Assembly (NCBI GenBank): GCA_002315855.1
Contig: DCIG01000016.1
Location: 1-59,562 of the forward strand
Length of the DNA stretch: 59,562 nucleotides
Direction of reading: 5' to 3'
Origin: Lentisphaeria bacterium UBA1732
Lineage (GTDB): Bacteria > Verrucomicrobiota > Lentisphaeria > Victivallales > UBA1829
Made by a program: the position numbers and the translations under genes. Each line of letters starts with the position of its first letter. Positions within the stretch are counted from its first letter, which is position 1. Of the stretch, positions 45,360-53,346 are shown one piece after another. The notes beneath the pieces are model-generated. The model searched no databases. It saw only the letters and a program-made list of their open reading frames with translations, and was not told the origin of the DNA.

Positions 45360-45430
45360 TTTAATACTCCTGGCTTGTAAGTAATGTTTTTGTTCATAAT
45401 CTCCCGGGTGGAGATTTCTTCTTGTGGTTA

Positions 45431-45458
45431 ATTATAGCACTGCTTTGAAAGAATGCAA
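45431..45458 (-). promoter_or_regulatory. Promoter of the 80-residue protein gene
   Basis: Minus-strand TTGCAT, 16-nt spacer, TATAAT. Confidence 0.7.
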
Positions 45459-45672
45459 GCGGCTTTTTGCGAAAAAACTCAAAAAATTAGAAAAATAATA
45501 TGTTTTTCATGCTTTTTTGCGTTTCCCTGCAAAAAAAAGAGCCGGATTTCACGTTTTGGCACAAATTCCACGGAAACGATATATCCCGATTGCCTTTCGG
45601 TCAGCCGCAGTTTGCAAGGAAAGGCCTGATTAAAATTCTGAAAGTAATTTCAGGAGAATGTGAAGAAAAGGC

Positions 45673-45701
45673 TTGACAAAGGCGGAAACAGGTATTATTT
45701 T
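45673..45701 (+). promoter_or_regulatory. Promoter of the exported GH2 gene
   Basis: TTGACA, 17-nt spacer, TATTTT. The leader to the start codon is about 305 nt. Confidence 0.7.
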
Positions 45702-45736
45702 ACTCCGCAATCATTGCGTTATTGTTCTTTTATAAA

Positions 45737-45900
45737 GAGCTGATTTCAAAAGGCATTGACGGAAAGATTTGATAAGAATCTTCGCACAGTTGGCGGACGT
45801 AGTTTGAGGTGGCTGCTTGGAACGCAACCGCAGAAAACGCTCTTTCGGCAAATGCCGATGAGAATTTCAAAGCTCCCGGCAGGACTTTTGAAATCAGCTC
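45737..45900 (+). repeat. Longest palindromic leader element (164 bp)
   Basis: Begins GAGCTGATTTCAAAAG and ends CTTTTGAAATCAGCTC, a perfect 16-bp inverted pair. Inside the arms GGCATT (45751-45756) can pair with AATGCC (45851-45856). Within it, 45860-45900 is itself a smaller hairpin (GAGAATTTCAAAG with the right arm), like copy A. It starts 36 bases after the -10 box and ends about 113 bases before the GH2 start. The remainder of the 45360-46013 intergenic region holds the two promoters and A+T-rich sequence. Confidence 0.75.
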
Positions 45901-46013
45901 CATAAACCACGGAATGAATTACGGAAGAAATGCGTTCTGTCTTTCGGAATGAGTTCGCAAAAGAATCTCTGCCGGGCGCGGCAGAAAAGATTCATCACAG
46001 GAAAGGCTTTTCT

Positions 46014-48443
46014 ATGGAACTTCTGAAAAAACTGACTCTCGTCATGGCGTTGTCTGCGGCGGCATCGTTTGTATCGGCGTCGGACGTGTACGATTTCAAC
46101 AAAGGCTGGATGTTCCAGAGACTGGACAAGCAGGCGGATTTCGTAACGGTCCGCCAGAATCACAACCAGATGAGCAATGCCAAATCCAATACGGCAGATT
46201 ATTCCTATCCGTTTGTGGCCGCCCGTCTGGATGAAAGGAATTACAGACAGGTGGATTTGCCCCATGACTGGGCTGTCGAAGACGGATTCTACCGCGAAGA
46301 AAACAGCGAACACGGATTCCGCCGGCGCGGCTGGGGGTACTACCGGAAACATTTCTTCATCCCCGAATCGTGGCGCGGCAAGCACATCGAAATCGAGTTC
46401 GGCGGCATTGCCTCCTACAGCAATCTCTGGTTCAACAACACGCCGTTCCACCACAATTTCAGCGGCTACAATACCATGACGCTGGACTTGACGCCCATGG
46501 CCATGTACAATGCCGAAAACCTGATCGTGGTCGAGGTCAATGCGGACATCAGCGAAGGCTGGTGGTACGAGGGCGCAGGAATTTATCGCGATGTGAAAAT
46601 CATCGTGAGCGAGCCTTGCCACATCGTAACCGACGGGATTCTCGTGCGTCCGGAGCTGATAAACGGCAAATGGAGCGTTTCCGCCGAGGTCGAAGTCGGA
46701 AATTACGGGCGGACAACGGAAGATATTTCTGTGGAATACTGGGTGGAAAGTCCCGATGGCACGAAGACTGCCCCTGCCGTGATGGGCAGCGTCAAGCCTG
46801 TCCCGCTGGAAACAATGACCGTTTCCGCGAAATTTGAGCCGGGCAGCGTGGAGCTGTGGTCGCCGGATTCTCCGAAGCTGTACAAATTCGTTGCGGTAAC
46901 GAAAGTCAATGGAAAAGAAACCGACCGGAAGACGGTGAACTTCGGTTACCGCACGTTCAAATGGGATGCCGCAACAGGCTTCTATCTGAACGGACAGCCG
47001 CTGAAGCTGAACGGCACATGCAATCATCAGGATCACGCCGGCGTGGGTGTGGCGGTGCCGGCTTCCATCGAGGAATTTCGCATCCAGCTCCTGAAAAAAC
47101 TGGGAACCAACGCATACCGCTGTTCGCACAATCCGCCCAGCCGCAACATCCTGGATTTGTGCGACAAATACGGGCTTCTGGTGATTGACGAAAACCGCAA
47201 TCTGAATGCCTCGCCGCTGTGGCTCGCCAATGCGGAATGGCTGGTCAAACGCGACCGCAATCACCCCTGCGTGATTGCATGGAGTCTCTTCAACGAAGAA
47301 CCGCTGATGGGAAGCGAACGCGGCGAAAATATCGCCCGCTACCTCGGCGACGTCTTCAAAAAATACGACCCGACACGTCCCGTCATCGGGGCAATGAACG
47401 GCGGTTTCTACGACAAATACTCCGTGCGGAATGTGCTGGATATCGTGGGCCTGAATTATCAGTACGGCACGATTGACCCGTTCCACAGCCGCTACCCGAA
47501 TATTCCGATGGTGCTGACCGAAGGCGCAAGCGCATTTGAGACACGCGGCGAATACACGACCGACCGCAACCGCCTGACATGCACCTCCTACGATGAATAC
47601 GGGGCGTCATGGGGCTCCACACATCGTGTGGACTGGAAAGCCGTTATGACCCGTCCTTACGTCGCCGGCTCGTTTATCTGGACCGGATTCGATTATCATG
47701 GAGAACCGACTCCGTACAACAATAAATTCCCCGCAAACAGCAGTTACTTCGGCATTATGGACCTCTGCGGTTTCCCGAAAGCCGCTTTCTATCTGCGGCA
47801 GGCCATGTGGCTCAAAACTCCGGTTGTCAGCATCATCCCCCACTGGACGTGGCCCGGCAGGGAAGGTCAGGATATTAAGGTCTTCTGCGCTTCCAATGCT
47901 CAGGAAGTTACGTTCGAGCTGAACGGCAAAACGGTCGGAACTTTCCCCGTGGACAAGTATGAAATGCTTACCGCCAATATCAAGTACGAACCGGGCAAGC
48001 TGGTCGCAATCGCAAAAAATGACGGCAAAGAAGTCGCAAGAACGGAAGTCGCAACCGCCGGGAAAGCCGTCTCGCTCAAGCTGGAACCCTACTGGAATGA
48101 ACTCGCCAATGACGGCGATGCCGCCACGCCTGTGAAAATCAGTGCCGTCGACGAAAACGGTAATGTGGTGCCGGATGCCGCCCGGCAGGTGGAAATCACT
48201 GTGGAAGGAAGCGGGCGCAACATCGGTGTCGGCAATGGCGATCCGACCAGCACCGAACCGGAAAAAGGCAATACCCGGAAACTGTTCCACGGCCTCGCCA
48301 TGGTGATTGTACAGAGCGATACCGGGGCGGAAGCTCCCATCCGCATCACGGTAAAAGCAGAGGGACTGAAAGACGCGACCTGCGAAATCGCGATGAAGAA
48401 AGTGGAGGCTCCGCTGCGGGTGAATGCCTATAAGCGCAGATAA
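46014..48443 (+). CDS. Exported glycoside hydrolase family 2 (beta-galactosidase-like)
   Basis: 809 residues from the ATG at 46014, which gives a clean signal peptide (MELLKKLTLVMAL, cleavage after VSA). Domain order: sugar-binding jelly roll, Ig-like domain, TIM barrel, and C-terminal beta domains. RCSHNPPSRNILDLCDKYG is typical of GH2. The acid/base is Glu428 in LFNEE and the nucleophile Glu503 in LTEGAS. It should act in the periplasm on beta-galactosides or related glycans. Substrate is uncertain within the family. Preceded by a strong promoter and the 164-bp repeat element. Confidence 0.92.
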   Translation: MELLKKLTLVMALSAAASFVSASDVYDFNKGWMFQRLDKQADFVTVRQNHNQMSNAKSNTADYSYPFVAARLDERNYRQVDLPHDWAVEDGFYREENSEHGFRRRGWGYYRKHFFIPESWRGKHIEIEFGGIASYSNLWFNNTPFHHNFSGYNTMTLDLTPMAMYNAENLIVVEVNADISEGWWYEGAGIYRDVKIIVSEPCHIVTDGILVRPELINGKWSVSAEVEVGNYGRTTEDISVEYWVESPDGTKTAPAVMGSVKPVPLETMTVSAKFEPGSVELWSPDSPKLYKFVAVTKVNGKETDRKTVNFGYRTFKWDAATGFYLNGQPLKLNGTCNHQDHAGVGVAVPASIEEFRIQLLKKLGTNAYRCSHNPPSRNILDLCDKYGLLVIDENRNLNASPLWLANAEWLVKRDRNHPCVIAWSLFNEEPLMGSERGENIARYLGDVFKKYDPTRPVIGAMNGGFYDKYSVRNVLDIVGLNYQYGTIDPFHSRYPNIPMVLTEGASAFETRGEYTTDRNRLTCTSYDEYGASWGSTHRVDWKAVMTRPYVAGSFIWTGFDYHGEPTPYNNKFPANSSYFGIMDLCGFPKAAFYLRQAMWLKTPVVSIIPHWTWPGREGQDIKVFCASNAQEVTFELNGKTVGTFPVDKYEMLTANIKYEPGKLVAIAKNDGKEVARTEVATAGKAVSLKLEPYWNELANDGDAATPVKISAVDENGNVVPDAARQVEITVEGSGRNIGVGNGDPTSTEPEKGNTRKLFHGLAMVIVQSDTGAEAPIRITVKAEGLKDATCEIAMKKVEAPLRVNAYKRR

Positions 48444-48478
48444 TATTTTCATTGAGGGGCTTGAAAAACGTCCCGTTC

Positions 48479-48517
48479 ATCCTCTTCTGTTCGTCTCGTG
48501 CAGAAGAGGATTTTTTG
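48479..48517 (+). terminator. Terminator of the GH2 gene
   Basis: 11-bp stem atcctcttctg / cagaagaggat, 11-base loop, six T. Confidence 0.92.
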
Positions 48518-48582
48518 TTTCAGGACGGCGGTTTGAAAATGTCCCGGAGAATCCGGCGAACGGCCATTTTTTGCGATTCCGC

Positions 48583-48611
48583 TTGATTTTTTCCGTTTTT
48601 GCGTGTATCTT
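48583..48611 (+). promoter_or_regulatory. Promoter of eda-prfB
   Basis: TTGATT, 17-nt spacer, TATCTT; about 74 bases before the start codon. Confidence 0.6.
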
Positions 48612-48639
48612 ATTATTTAATATATTTTTCTTAAACCAA

Positions 48640-48663
48640 AACTGATTTCAATGAAATCGGCTC
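48640..48663 (+). repeat. Palindromic leader repeat, copy I
   Basis: AACTGATTTCA followed by TGAAATCGGCTC, both arms nearly touching. Begins about 28 bases after the -10 box and ends 21 bases before the eda start. Confidence 0.6.
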
Positions 48664-48684
48664 ATCATTTCAGAAAAGGTTCCC

Positions 48685-49347
48685 ATGGAAGAATTTCAAA
48701 TGAAAGTTGACGATGTGCTGACCAGCCTGTCCCGCGTCAGAATCGTCCCTGTCCTTGTGCTGGACACTGTGGAAGATGGTGTGAGAATGTGTTCCATTCT
48801 TCAGGAAAAAGGTCTTCCTGCGGCAGAAATCACATTCCGCACTTCAGCGGCCGAAGCTGTGATTCGCGAAGCATCAAAACTCTATCCTTCGCTTTATCTC
48901 GGCGCAGGTACTGTCTTGAATGTAAAAGATTTGCACCGGGCTTTCGATGCCGGGGCGAAGTTCGCCGTCGCACCGGGATTCAATCCGGCCGTAGTCAGAG
49001 AAGCCGTGAAATGCGGCTATCCCTTTGCGCCGGGCGTCTGCACACCCTCTGAAGCGGAACAGGCGATGGAGCTGGGATGCCGTTTCCTGAAATTCTTCCC
49101 TGCGGAAGCTGCGGGCGGCACGGGTTTTCTGAAATCTCTTATCGCGCCGTACAAGCACCTCGGAATCCGCTTCATGCCGACCGGAGGCGTTACGCAGAAC
49201 AATGTGAAAGATTATCTGGCTCTGCCCGAAGTTGCCGCCGTCGGCGGCACATGGCTCGGCAAAGGCTCGGAAATCAAGGCCGGAAACTGGGACGGCATCG
49301 CGAAAACCGTGGAAGACGCTGTGGCATTAGTTCGCTCCCTGGCGTAA
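48685..49347 (+). CDS. eda: KDPG/KHG aldolase
   Basis: 220 residues. TIM-barrel class I aldolase that cleaves 2-keto-3-deoxy-6-phosphogluconate into pyruvate and glyceraldehyde 3-phosphate (Entner-Doudoroff or uronate pathway). Glu48 in EITFRT and the Schiff-base Lys136 in KFFPAE are present, and GGVTQNNVKDYL closes the phosphate site. AAGG lies just upstream of the ATG. It is 30 bases before prfB. Confidence 0.94.
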   Translation: MEEFQMKVDDVLTSLSRVRIVPVLVLDTVEDGVRMCSILQEKGLPAAEITFRTSAAEAVIREASKLYPSLYLGAGTVLNVKDLHRAFDAGAKFAVAPGFNPAVVREAVKCGYPFAPGVCTPSEAEQAMELGCRFLKFFPAEAAGGTGFLKSLIAPYKHLGIRFMPTGGVTQNNVKDYLALPEVAAVGGTWLGKGSEIKAGNWDGIAKTVEDAVALVRSLA

Positions 49348-49377
49348 TCGAAATCATCACACCGGAGAAATCTCTCT

Positions 49378-50472
49378 ATGACAATCGACGAAATCCAATC
49401 AAACGTTGCTGACCTGACCGCACGCATCGATAAGCTGGCGAAATTCCTCAAAATCGATGAAATCAAGGCCAAAATCGCCGAAATCGACGGCATTATGGCT
49501 CAGCCTGATTTCTGGGATGACAAGGAAAAGGCTCAGGCCACCGTGCAGAGCCTCTCTTCCAACAAAAACATTCTGGAACCATACAATAAACTTGTACGGG
49601 AAGCCGATGATTTTCAGACTATTGCCGAGCTTGCACAGGAAGATGAATCTTTTCTGGAGGAAGCGGATTCCGCATGGAAAACTCTCTTTGAACATCTGGA
49701 AAAACTGGAAATCGTGAGCTTCCTTTCCGGCAAATTCGACCGCTTCAACTGCTTCTTCTACATCCATGCAGGTGCGGGCGGCACGGAATCCTGCGACTGG
49801 GCAAGCATTCTGCTCCGCATGTACCGCCGCTGGTTTGAACGCCGCGGCTGGAAAGATGAAATCATCGATATGCAGCCCGGTGATGAAGCCGGCATCAAAA
49901 GTGCCGTGCTGAAAGTCAGCGGCGAATTTGCATACGGTTATATGCGCGCGGAACGCGGTGTGCATCGTCTGGTCCGTATTTCTCCGTTTGATGCAAATGC
50001 CCGCCGTCATACCTCTTTCTCCTCGATTGATGTATTCCCCGAAATCGAAACCGAAATCGACATCGAAATCGATGAAAAAGATTTGCGCATTGATACCTAC
50101 CGCGCCAGCGGGGCTGGCGGTCAGTACGTGAACCGTACCGACAGTGCCGTCCGCATCACCCACTTGCCGACCGGCGTGGTGGTGGCGTGTCAGGTGGAAC
50201 GCTCCCAGCACAAAAACAGAGCGATGGCAATGCAGATGCTGAAAGCACGTTTGTACGAATTGGAAGAGGAAAAGCAGAAAGAGCAGGCGGCGCAGATTTC
50301 CGGAACCAAAACCGACAACTCATGGGGCAACCAGATTCGTTCCTACGTGCTCCAGCCGTATCAGATGGTCAAGGACCTGCGTACCGGTGTGGAAACAGGA
50401 AACACTGCCGCCGTGCTGGATGGTGATTTGGATCAGTTCGTTGAAGCATGGATTCGCAGCAACGACCGCTGA
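49378..50472 (+). CDS. prfB: Peptide chain release factor 2
   Basis: 364 residues. Recognises UGA and UAA stops. The selectivity motif SPF is in RISPFDANARRHTSF and GGQ at 247-249 in SGAGGQYVNRTDSAVR. The N-terminal coiled-coil domain is complete. The whole gene is in one frame, with no internal CTT-TGA shift site as found in many bacteria. GGAG about 10 bases upstream. Probably co-transcribed with eda. Confidence 0.96.
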   Translation: MTIDEIQSNVADLTARIDKLAKFLKIDEIKAKIAEIDGIMAQPDFWDDKEKAQATVQSLSSNKNILEPYNKLVREADDFQTIAELAQEDESFLEEADSAWKTLFEHLEKLEIVSFLSGKFDRFNCFFYIHAGAGGTESCDWASILLRMYRRWFERRGWKDEIIDMQPGDEAGIKSAVLKVSGEFAYGYMRAERGVHRLVRISPFDANARRHTSFSSIDVFPEIETEIDIEIDEKDLRIDTYRASGAGGQYVNRTDSAVRITHLPTGVVVACQVERSQHKNRAMAMQMLKARLYELEEEKQKEQAAQISGTKTDNSWGNQIRSYVLQPYQMVKDLRTGVETGNTAAVLDGDLDQFVEAWIRSNDR

Positions 50473-50534
50473 ACAGCTCCTCCCCCGTTTCCGGTGTAAA
50501 GCATTTTATTTCCGCGGAATTATCATCGCATGAC

Positions 50535-50562
50535 TTTCTTTTCGGGAAATATGTGCTATATT
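50535..50562 (+). promoter_or_regulatory. Promoter of ackA
   Basis: TTTCTT, 16-nt spacer, TGC plus TATATT (extended -10); about 60 bases before the start codon. Confidence 0.5.
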
Positions 50563-50621
50563 AATATGACACATTTTGTTTATTATCAACCATTTCACAA
50601 TTCATTTTTAAGGAAAAGCAA

Positions 50622-51833
50622 ATGAAAATTCTTGTCATCAATGCAGGCAGTTCTTCCCTGAAATTCACTCTCTTCGACATGCAGGGAACTGAAAACACCG
50701 TGATCGCCAACGGTCTCGTTGAACGCGTCGGCACCGATAAGCCGAACCTGATTTTCAAGCGTCCGGACGGCTTCAAATTTGCAGAATGCCCGCAGGGTGT
50801 GAAGAATCATGCCGATGGTTTGAAGGCTGTCTGCGCCAAGCTGGTCGACCCCGAAATCGGCGTTTTGAAGTCTCTCTCTGAAGTCTCCGCAATCGGACAC
50901 CGCGTCCTGCACGGCGGCGAAAAAATCACCGCTCCCGTCAAAGTCGATGCCGCAGTGAAAGATATTATCCGCGAGTGCATCCCCCTGGGACCGCTCCACA
51001 ACCCCGCCAACCTGAGCGGTATCGAAGCCTGTGAAGAAATCTTCCCCGGCGTTCCGAACGTTGCCGTCTTTGATACTCAGTTCCACCAGACCATGCCCCC
51101 GGAAGCATATCTCTATGCCATCCCTATGGATTTCTACAAGAAGTACGGCATCCGCAAATACGGATTCCACGGCACCAGCCATCACTTCGTTACCCTCTCC
51201 ACTGCCAAGTTCCTCGGCAAGGCTCCGGAAGACACCACCATCATCACATGCCACCTCGGAAACGGATGCAGCATGGCCGCTGTCAAGAACGGCAAAGTCA
51301 TTGATACCACCATGGGGCTCACCCCGCTGGAAGGTCTCATGATGGGTACACGCAGCGGCGATATGGACCCCGCTGCCGTCATCCGCATGATTCAGGTCGG
51401 AAATACCCCGGAACGCGTTGACACCATCCTCAACAAGGAATCCGGTCTGTACGCAATCGGCGGAATCAAGAGCGGCGATATGCGCGACATCAGCAATGCC
51501 GCCGAAGAAGGCAGCAAGGATGCTCAGCTCGCTCTCAAGATGTTCATTCGCCGCATCGTCAAGTATGTCGGTTCCTACTTCGTCCTCCTCGGAGGCGCAG
51601 ACGCCATCGTCTTCACTGGCGGTATCGGCGAACACTCCGCTCCGCAGCGCAAAGCCATTCTGGACGGCATTGCCGCTCTCGGAATCAAGTGCGATGACGC
51701 CCGCAACGAAGCCTGCAACGGCGATGCCGGTATCATCTCCACCGATGACAGCGCATTCAAGGCAATCGTGATGCCGACCAATGAAGAACTGATGATCGCT
51801 CTCTTCACGGTCAAGACGCTCAAGCTGGCGTAA
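50622..51833 (+). CDS. ackA: Acetate kinase
   Basis: 403 residues. Makes ATP and acetate from acetyl phosphate and ADP. Actin-like fold: VINAGSSSLKF, GHRVLHGG, FDTQFHQTMP (catalytic Asp), GFHGTSHHFV, CHLGNGCS and FTGGIGEHS are all present. No pta gene is adjacent. AAGGAAAAGCAA lies before the ATG. A terminator follows the stop. Confidence 0.98.
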   Translation: MKILVINAGSSSLKFTLFDMQGTENTVIANGLVERVGTDKPNLIFKRPDGFKFAECPQGVKNHADGLKAVCAKLVDPEIGVLKSLSEVSAIGHRVLHGGEKITAPVKVDAAVKDIIRECIPLGPLHNPANLSGIEACEEIFPGVPNVAVFDTQFHQTMPPEAYLYAIPMDFYKKYGIRKYGFHGTSHHFVTLSTAKFLGKAPEDTTIITCHLGNGCSMAAVKNGKVIDTTMGLTPLEGLMMGTRSGDMDPAAVIRMIQVGNTPERVDTILNKESGLYAIGGIKSGDMRDISNAAEEGSKDAQLALKMFIRRIVKYVGSYFVLLGGADAIVFTGGIGEHSAPQRKAILDGIAALGIKCDDARNEACNGDAGIISTDDSAFKAIVMPTNEELMIALFTVKTLKLA

Positions 51834-51886
51834 GAAGCCTGATTCATCCGCCGTTTCCCCCGAAAAACGGAGAAATGAGCTTATCC

Positions 51887-51933
51887 GCCGGAACTCACTG
51901 AATGTTCAGTTCAGAAGTTCCGGCTGTTTTTTT
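51887..51933 (+). terminator. Terminator of ackA
   Basis: 9-bp stem gccggaact / agttccggc with an inner ctgaa / ttcag hairpin, then seven T after TG. Confidence 0.85.
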
Positions 51934-52027
51934 GCGAATGCCGGAGACGTTTTCAATACTCCCCGCAGGAATTTTCAGATCATCTTCCCTCTTTTTCACA
52001 CTTTTCCGCATTTTTTGCATTTTCAGT

Positions 52028-52055
52028 TTGTTATTTGATAAAATCGTACTATATT
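52028..52055 (+). promoter_or_regulatory. Promoter of manA-argS-GT2
   Basis: TTGTTA, 16-nt spacer, TATATT. The leader to manA is about 230 nt; besides repeat J I recognise nothing in it. Confidence 0.5.
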
Positions 52056-52099
52056 ATTTAGAATAAGACATTTCTTCCATCTTTTTCACTGAATCAAAA

Positions 52100-52115
52100 G
52101 AGTTGATTTCAAAAG
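52100..52115 (+). repeat. Palindromic leader repeat, copy J (left arm)
   Basis: GAGTTGATTTCAAAAG, one base from the consensus arm, 45 bases after the -10 box. No convincing right arm before the manA start. Confidence 0.5.
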
Positions 52116-52288
52116 TGTGCCTCTGTTCATTCGGAATAGAAGTCTTTTTTGCGGATGTGCCAAAAGACGGGTTTGATATTTTTGAAGACGGCTGCTTGAT
52201 TCGCCGCCGCCGAAAAGAACAAAAACGGACTTCGCACAGACAAATACCGCGTTCCCGATGAACGGAGACACCAAAAGGCTTTCCACTG

Positions 52289-53308
52289 ATGCCCATGTTT
52301 TCCAGAGACAACATTTATCCGCTTCTCTTCGACCCGATGTACCGTCAGGTATGCTGGGGCGGAAATCGGCTTGCTGCAGTTTTGAACCGGACTTTGCCCG
52401 ATGATGAGGGGTATTACGGCGAAGCATGGGATATTTGCGATCGTCCGGGGGCGGAAAGCATCGTTTCCAACGGCCCATTGGCGGGAACATCGATTCATCA
52501 GCTTGCCGCAGAGGGAAATACGGAGTTCACAGGAGAGTCTCTCAATGGGACTCTGCATCGTTTCCCCGTGCTTGTGAAAATCATCGACACTGCCGCAAGA
52601 ACATCTCTGCAAGTGCATCCGAATAACACCATTGCCGCTAAAATCGGAAACGGCGCGGAGCCGAAAACGGAAATGTGGTATGTGATGAAGGCCGAAAAAA
52701 ATGCGCAGGTCATGGTGGGGCTGACTCCCGTTGCAACCAGACCGCGTTTCAATGAAACCGCCGGAACTCAGCAGGTGGAAGAACAGGTCATGCACTACAA
52801 CGCCATTCCCGGAGATGCGTATTTCATCAATGCGGGCAGTGTGCATTGTGCCGGTGCCGGGTGTCTCCTGCTGGAAATTCAGGAAAACAGCAATACGTCT
52901 TACCGCATTTACGACTGGGAAACACGGGATTTCGATGGCAGTCTCCGCCCTCTGCATTTGGAGCAGGCTCTCGAATGCGTCAATTACATTGACCGCTTCC
53001 CCGCACGGATTACGGGGGCAAGCAACAAGGCTCTCAACAACCGTAAATATGCTCTGGTCAACAAATGCCCCACATTCTCCGTGGATGAAATGCGCCTCGT
53101 CTGCGACTGGCCGGACACCACAAGATTTTCGCGGAGCGCACATCTCCTGACCGCCATCGACAATACGCTGGAAATCCATACTCCGTCATTTGAGCCGGTT
53201 ATGGTGCCGCCGGGGCGGACAGCTCTGCTTCCGGCCTGTCTCGGCGAATACCTGCTGAGATGCAGCGGCAGTATCCCGACCACTGCAATCCGCACCATTC
53301 TGCTTTAA
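52289..53308 (+). CDS. manA: Mannose-6-phosphate isomerase, class I
   Basis: 339 residues. Interconverts mannose and fructose 6-phosphate. Cupin zinc enzyme: WGGNRLA, GEAWDICDRP, LQVHPN (zinc His), KTEMWYV (zinc Glu) and GSVHCAGAGCLLLEIQENSNTSYRIYD are present. Length fits the short bacterial form. The upstream AAAAGG is about 10 bases away; the second ATG at 52295 is also possible. 38 bases upstream of argS. Confidence 0.93.
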   Translation: MPMFSRDNIYPLLFDPMYRQVCWGGNRLAAVLNRTLPDDEGYYGEAWDICDRPGAESIVSNGPLAGTSIHQLAAEGNTEFTGESLNGTLHRFPVLVKIIDTAARTSLQVHPNNTIAAKIGNGAEPKTEMWYVMKAEKNAQVMVGLTPVATRPRFNETAGTQQVEEQVMHYNAIPGDAYFINAGSVHCAGAGCLLLEIQENSNTSYRIYDWETRDFDGSLRPLHLEQALECVNYIDRFPARITGASNKALNNRKYALVNKCPTFSVDEMRLVCDWPDTTRFSRSAHLLTAIDNTLEIHTPSFEPVMVPPGRTALLPACLGEYLLRCSGSIPTTAIRTILL

Positions 53309-53346
53309 TTTTACAATCTGTTTCAATAAGAAAGAATCCTCTCTTC

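Noticed and set aside
45529..45550. Second copy of the terminator-like aaaagagccgga sequence near 45531
   Set aside because: Only half of the stem is present, so it cannot fold as a terminator.
2756..52115. Palindromic copies as a CRISPR array
   Set aside because: Copies are kilobases apart, inverted, and not separated by uniform spacers; no cas genes.
52116..52288. Right arm of repeat J near the manA start
   Set aside because: The candidate (around 52271-52288) matches the arm at too few positions.
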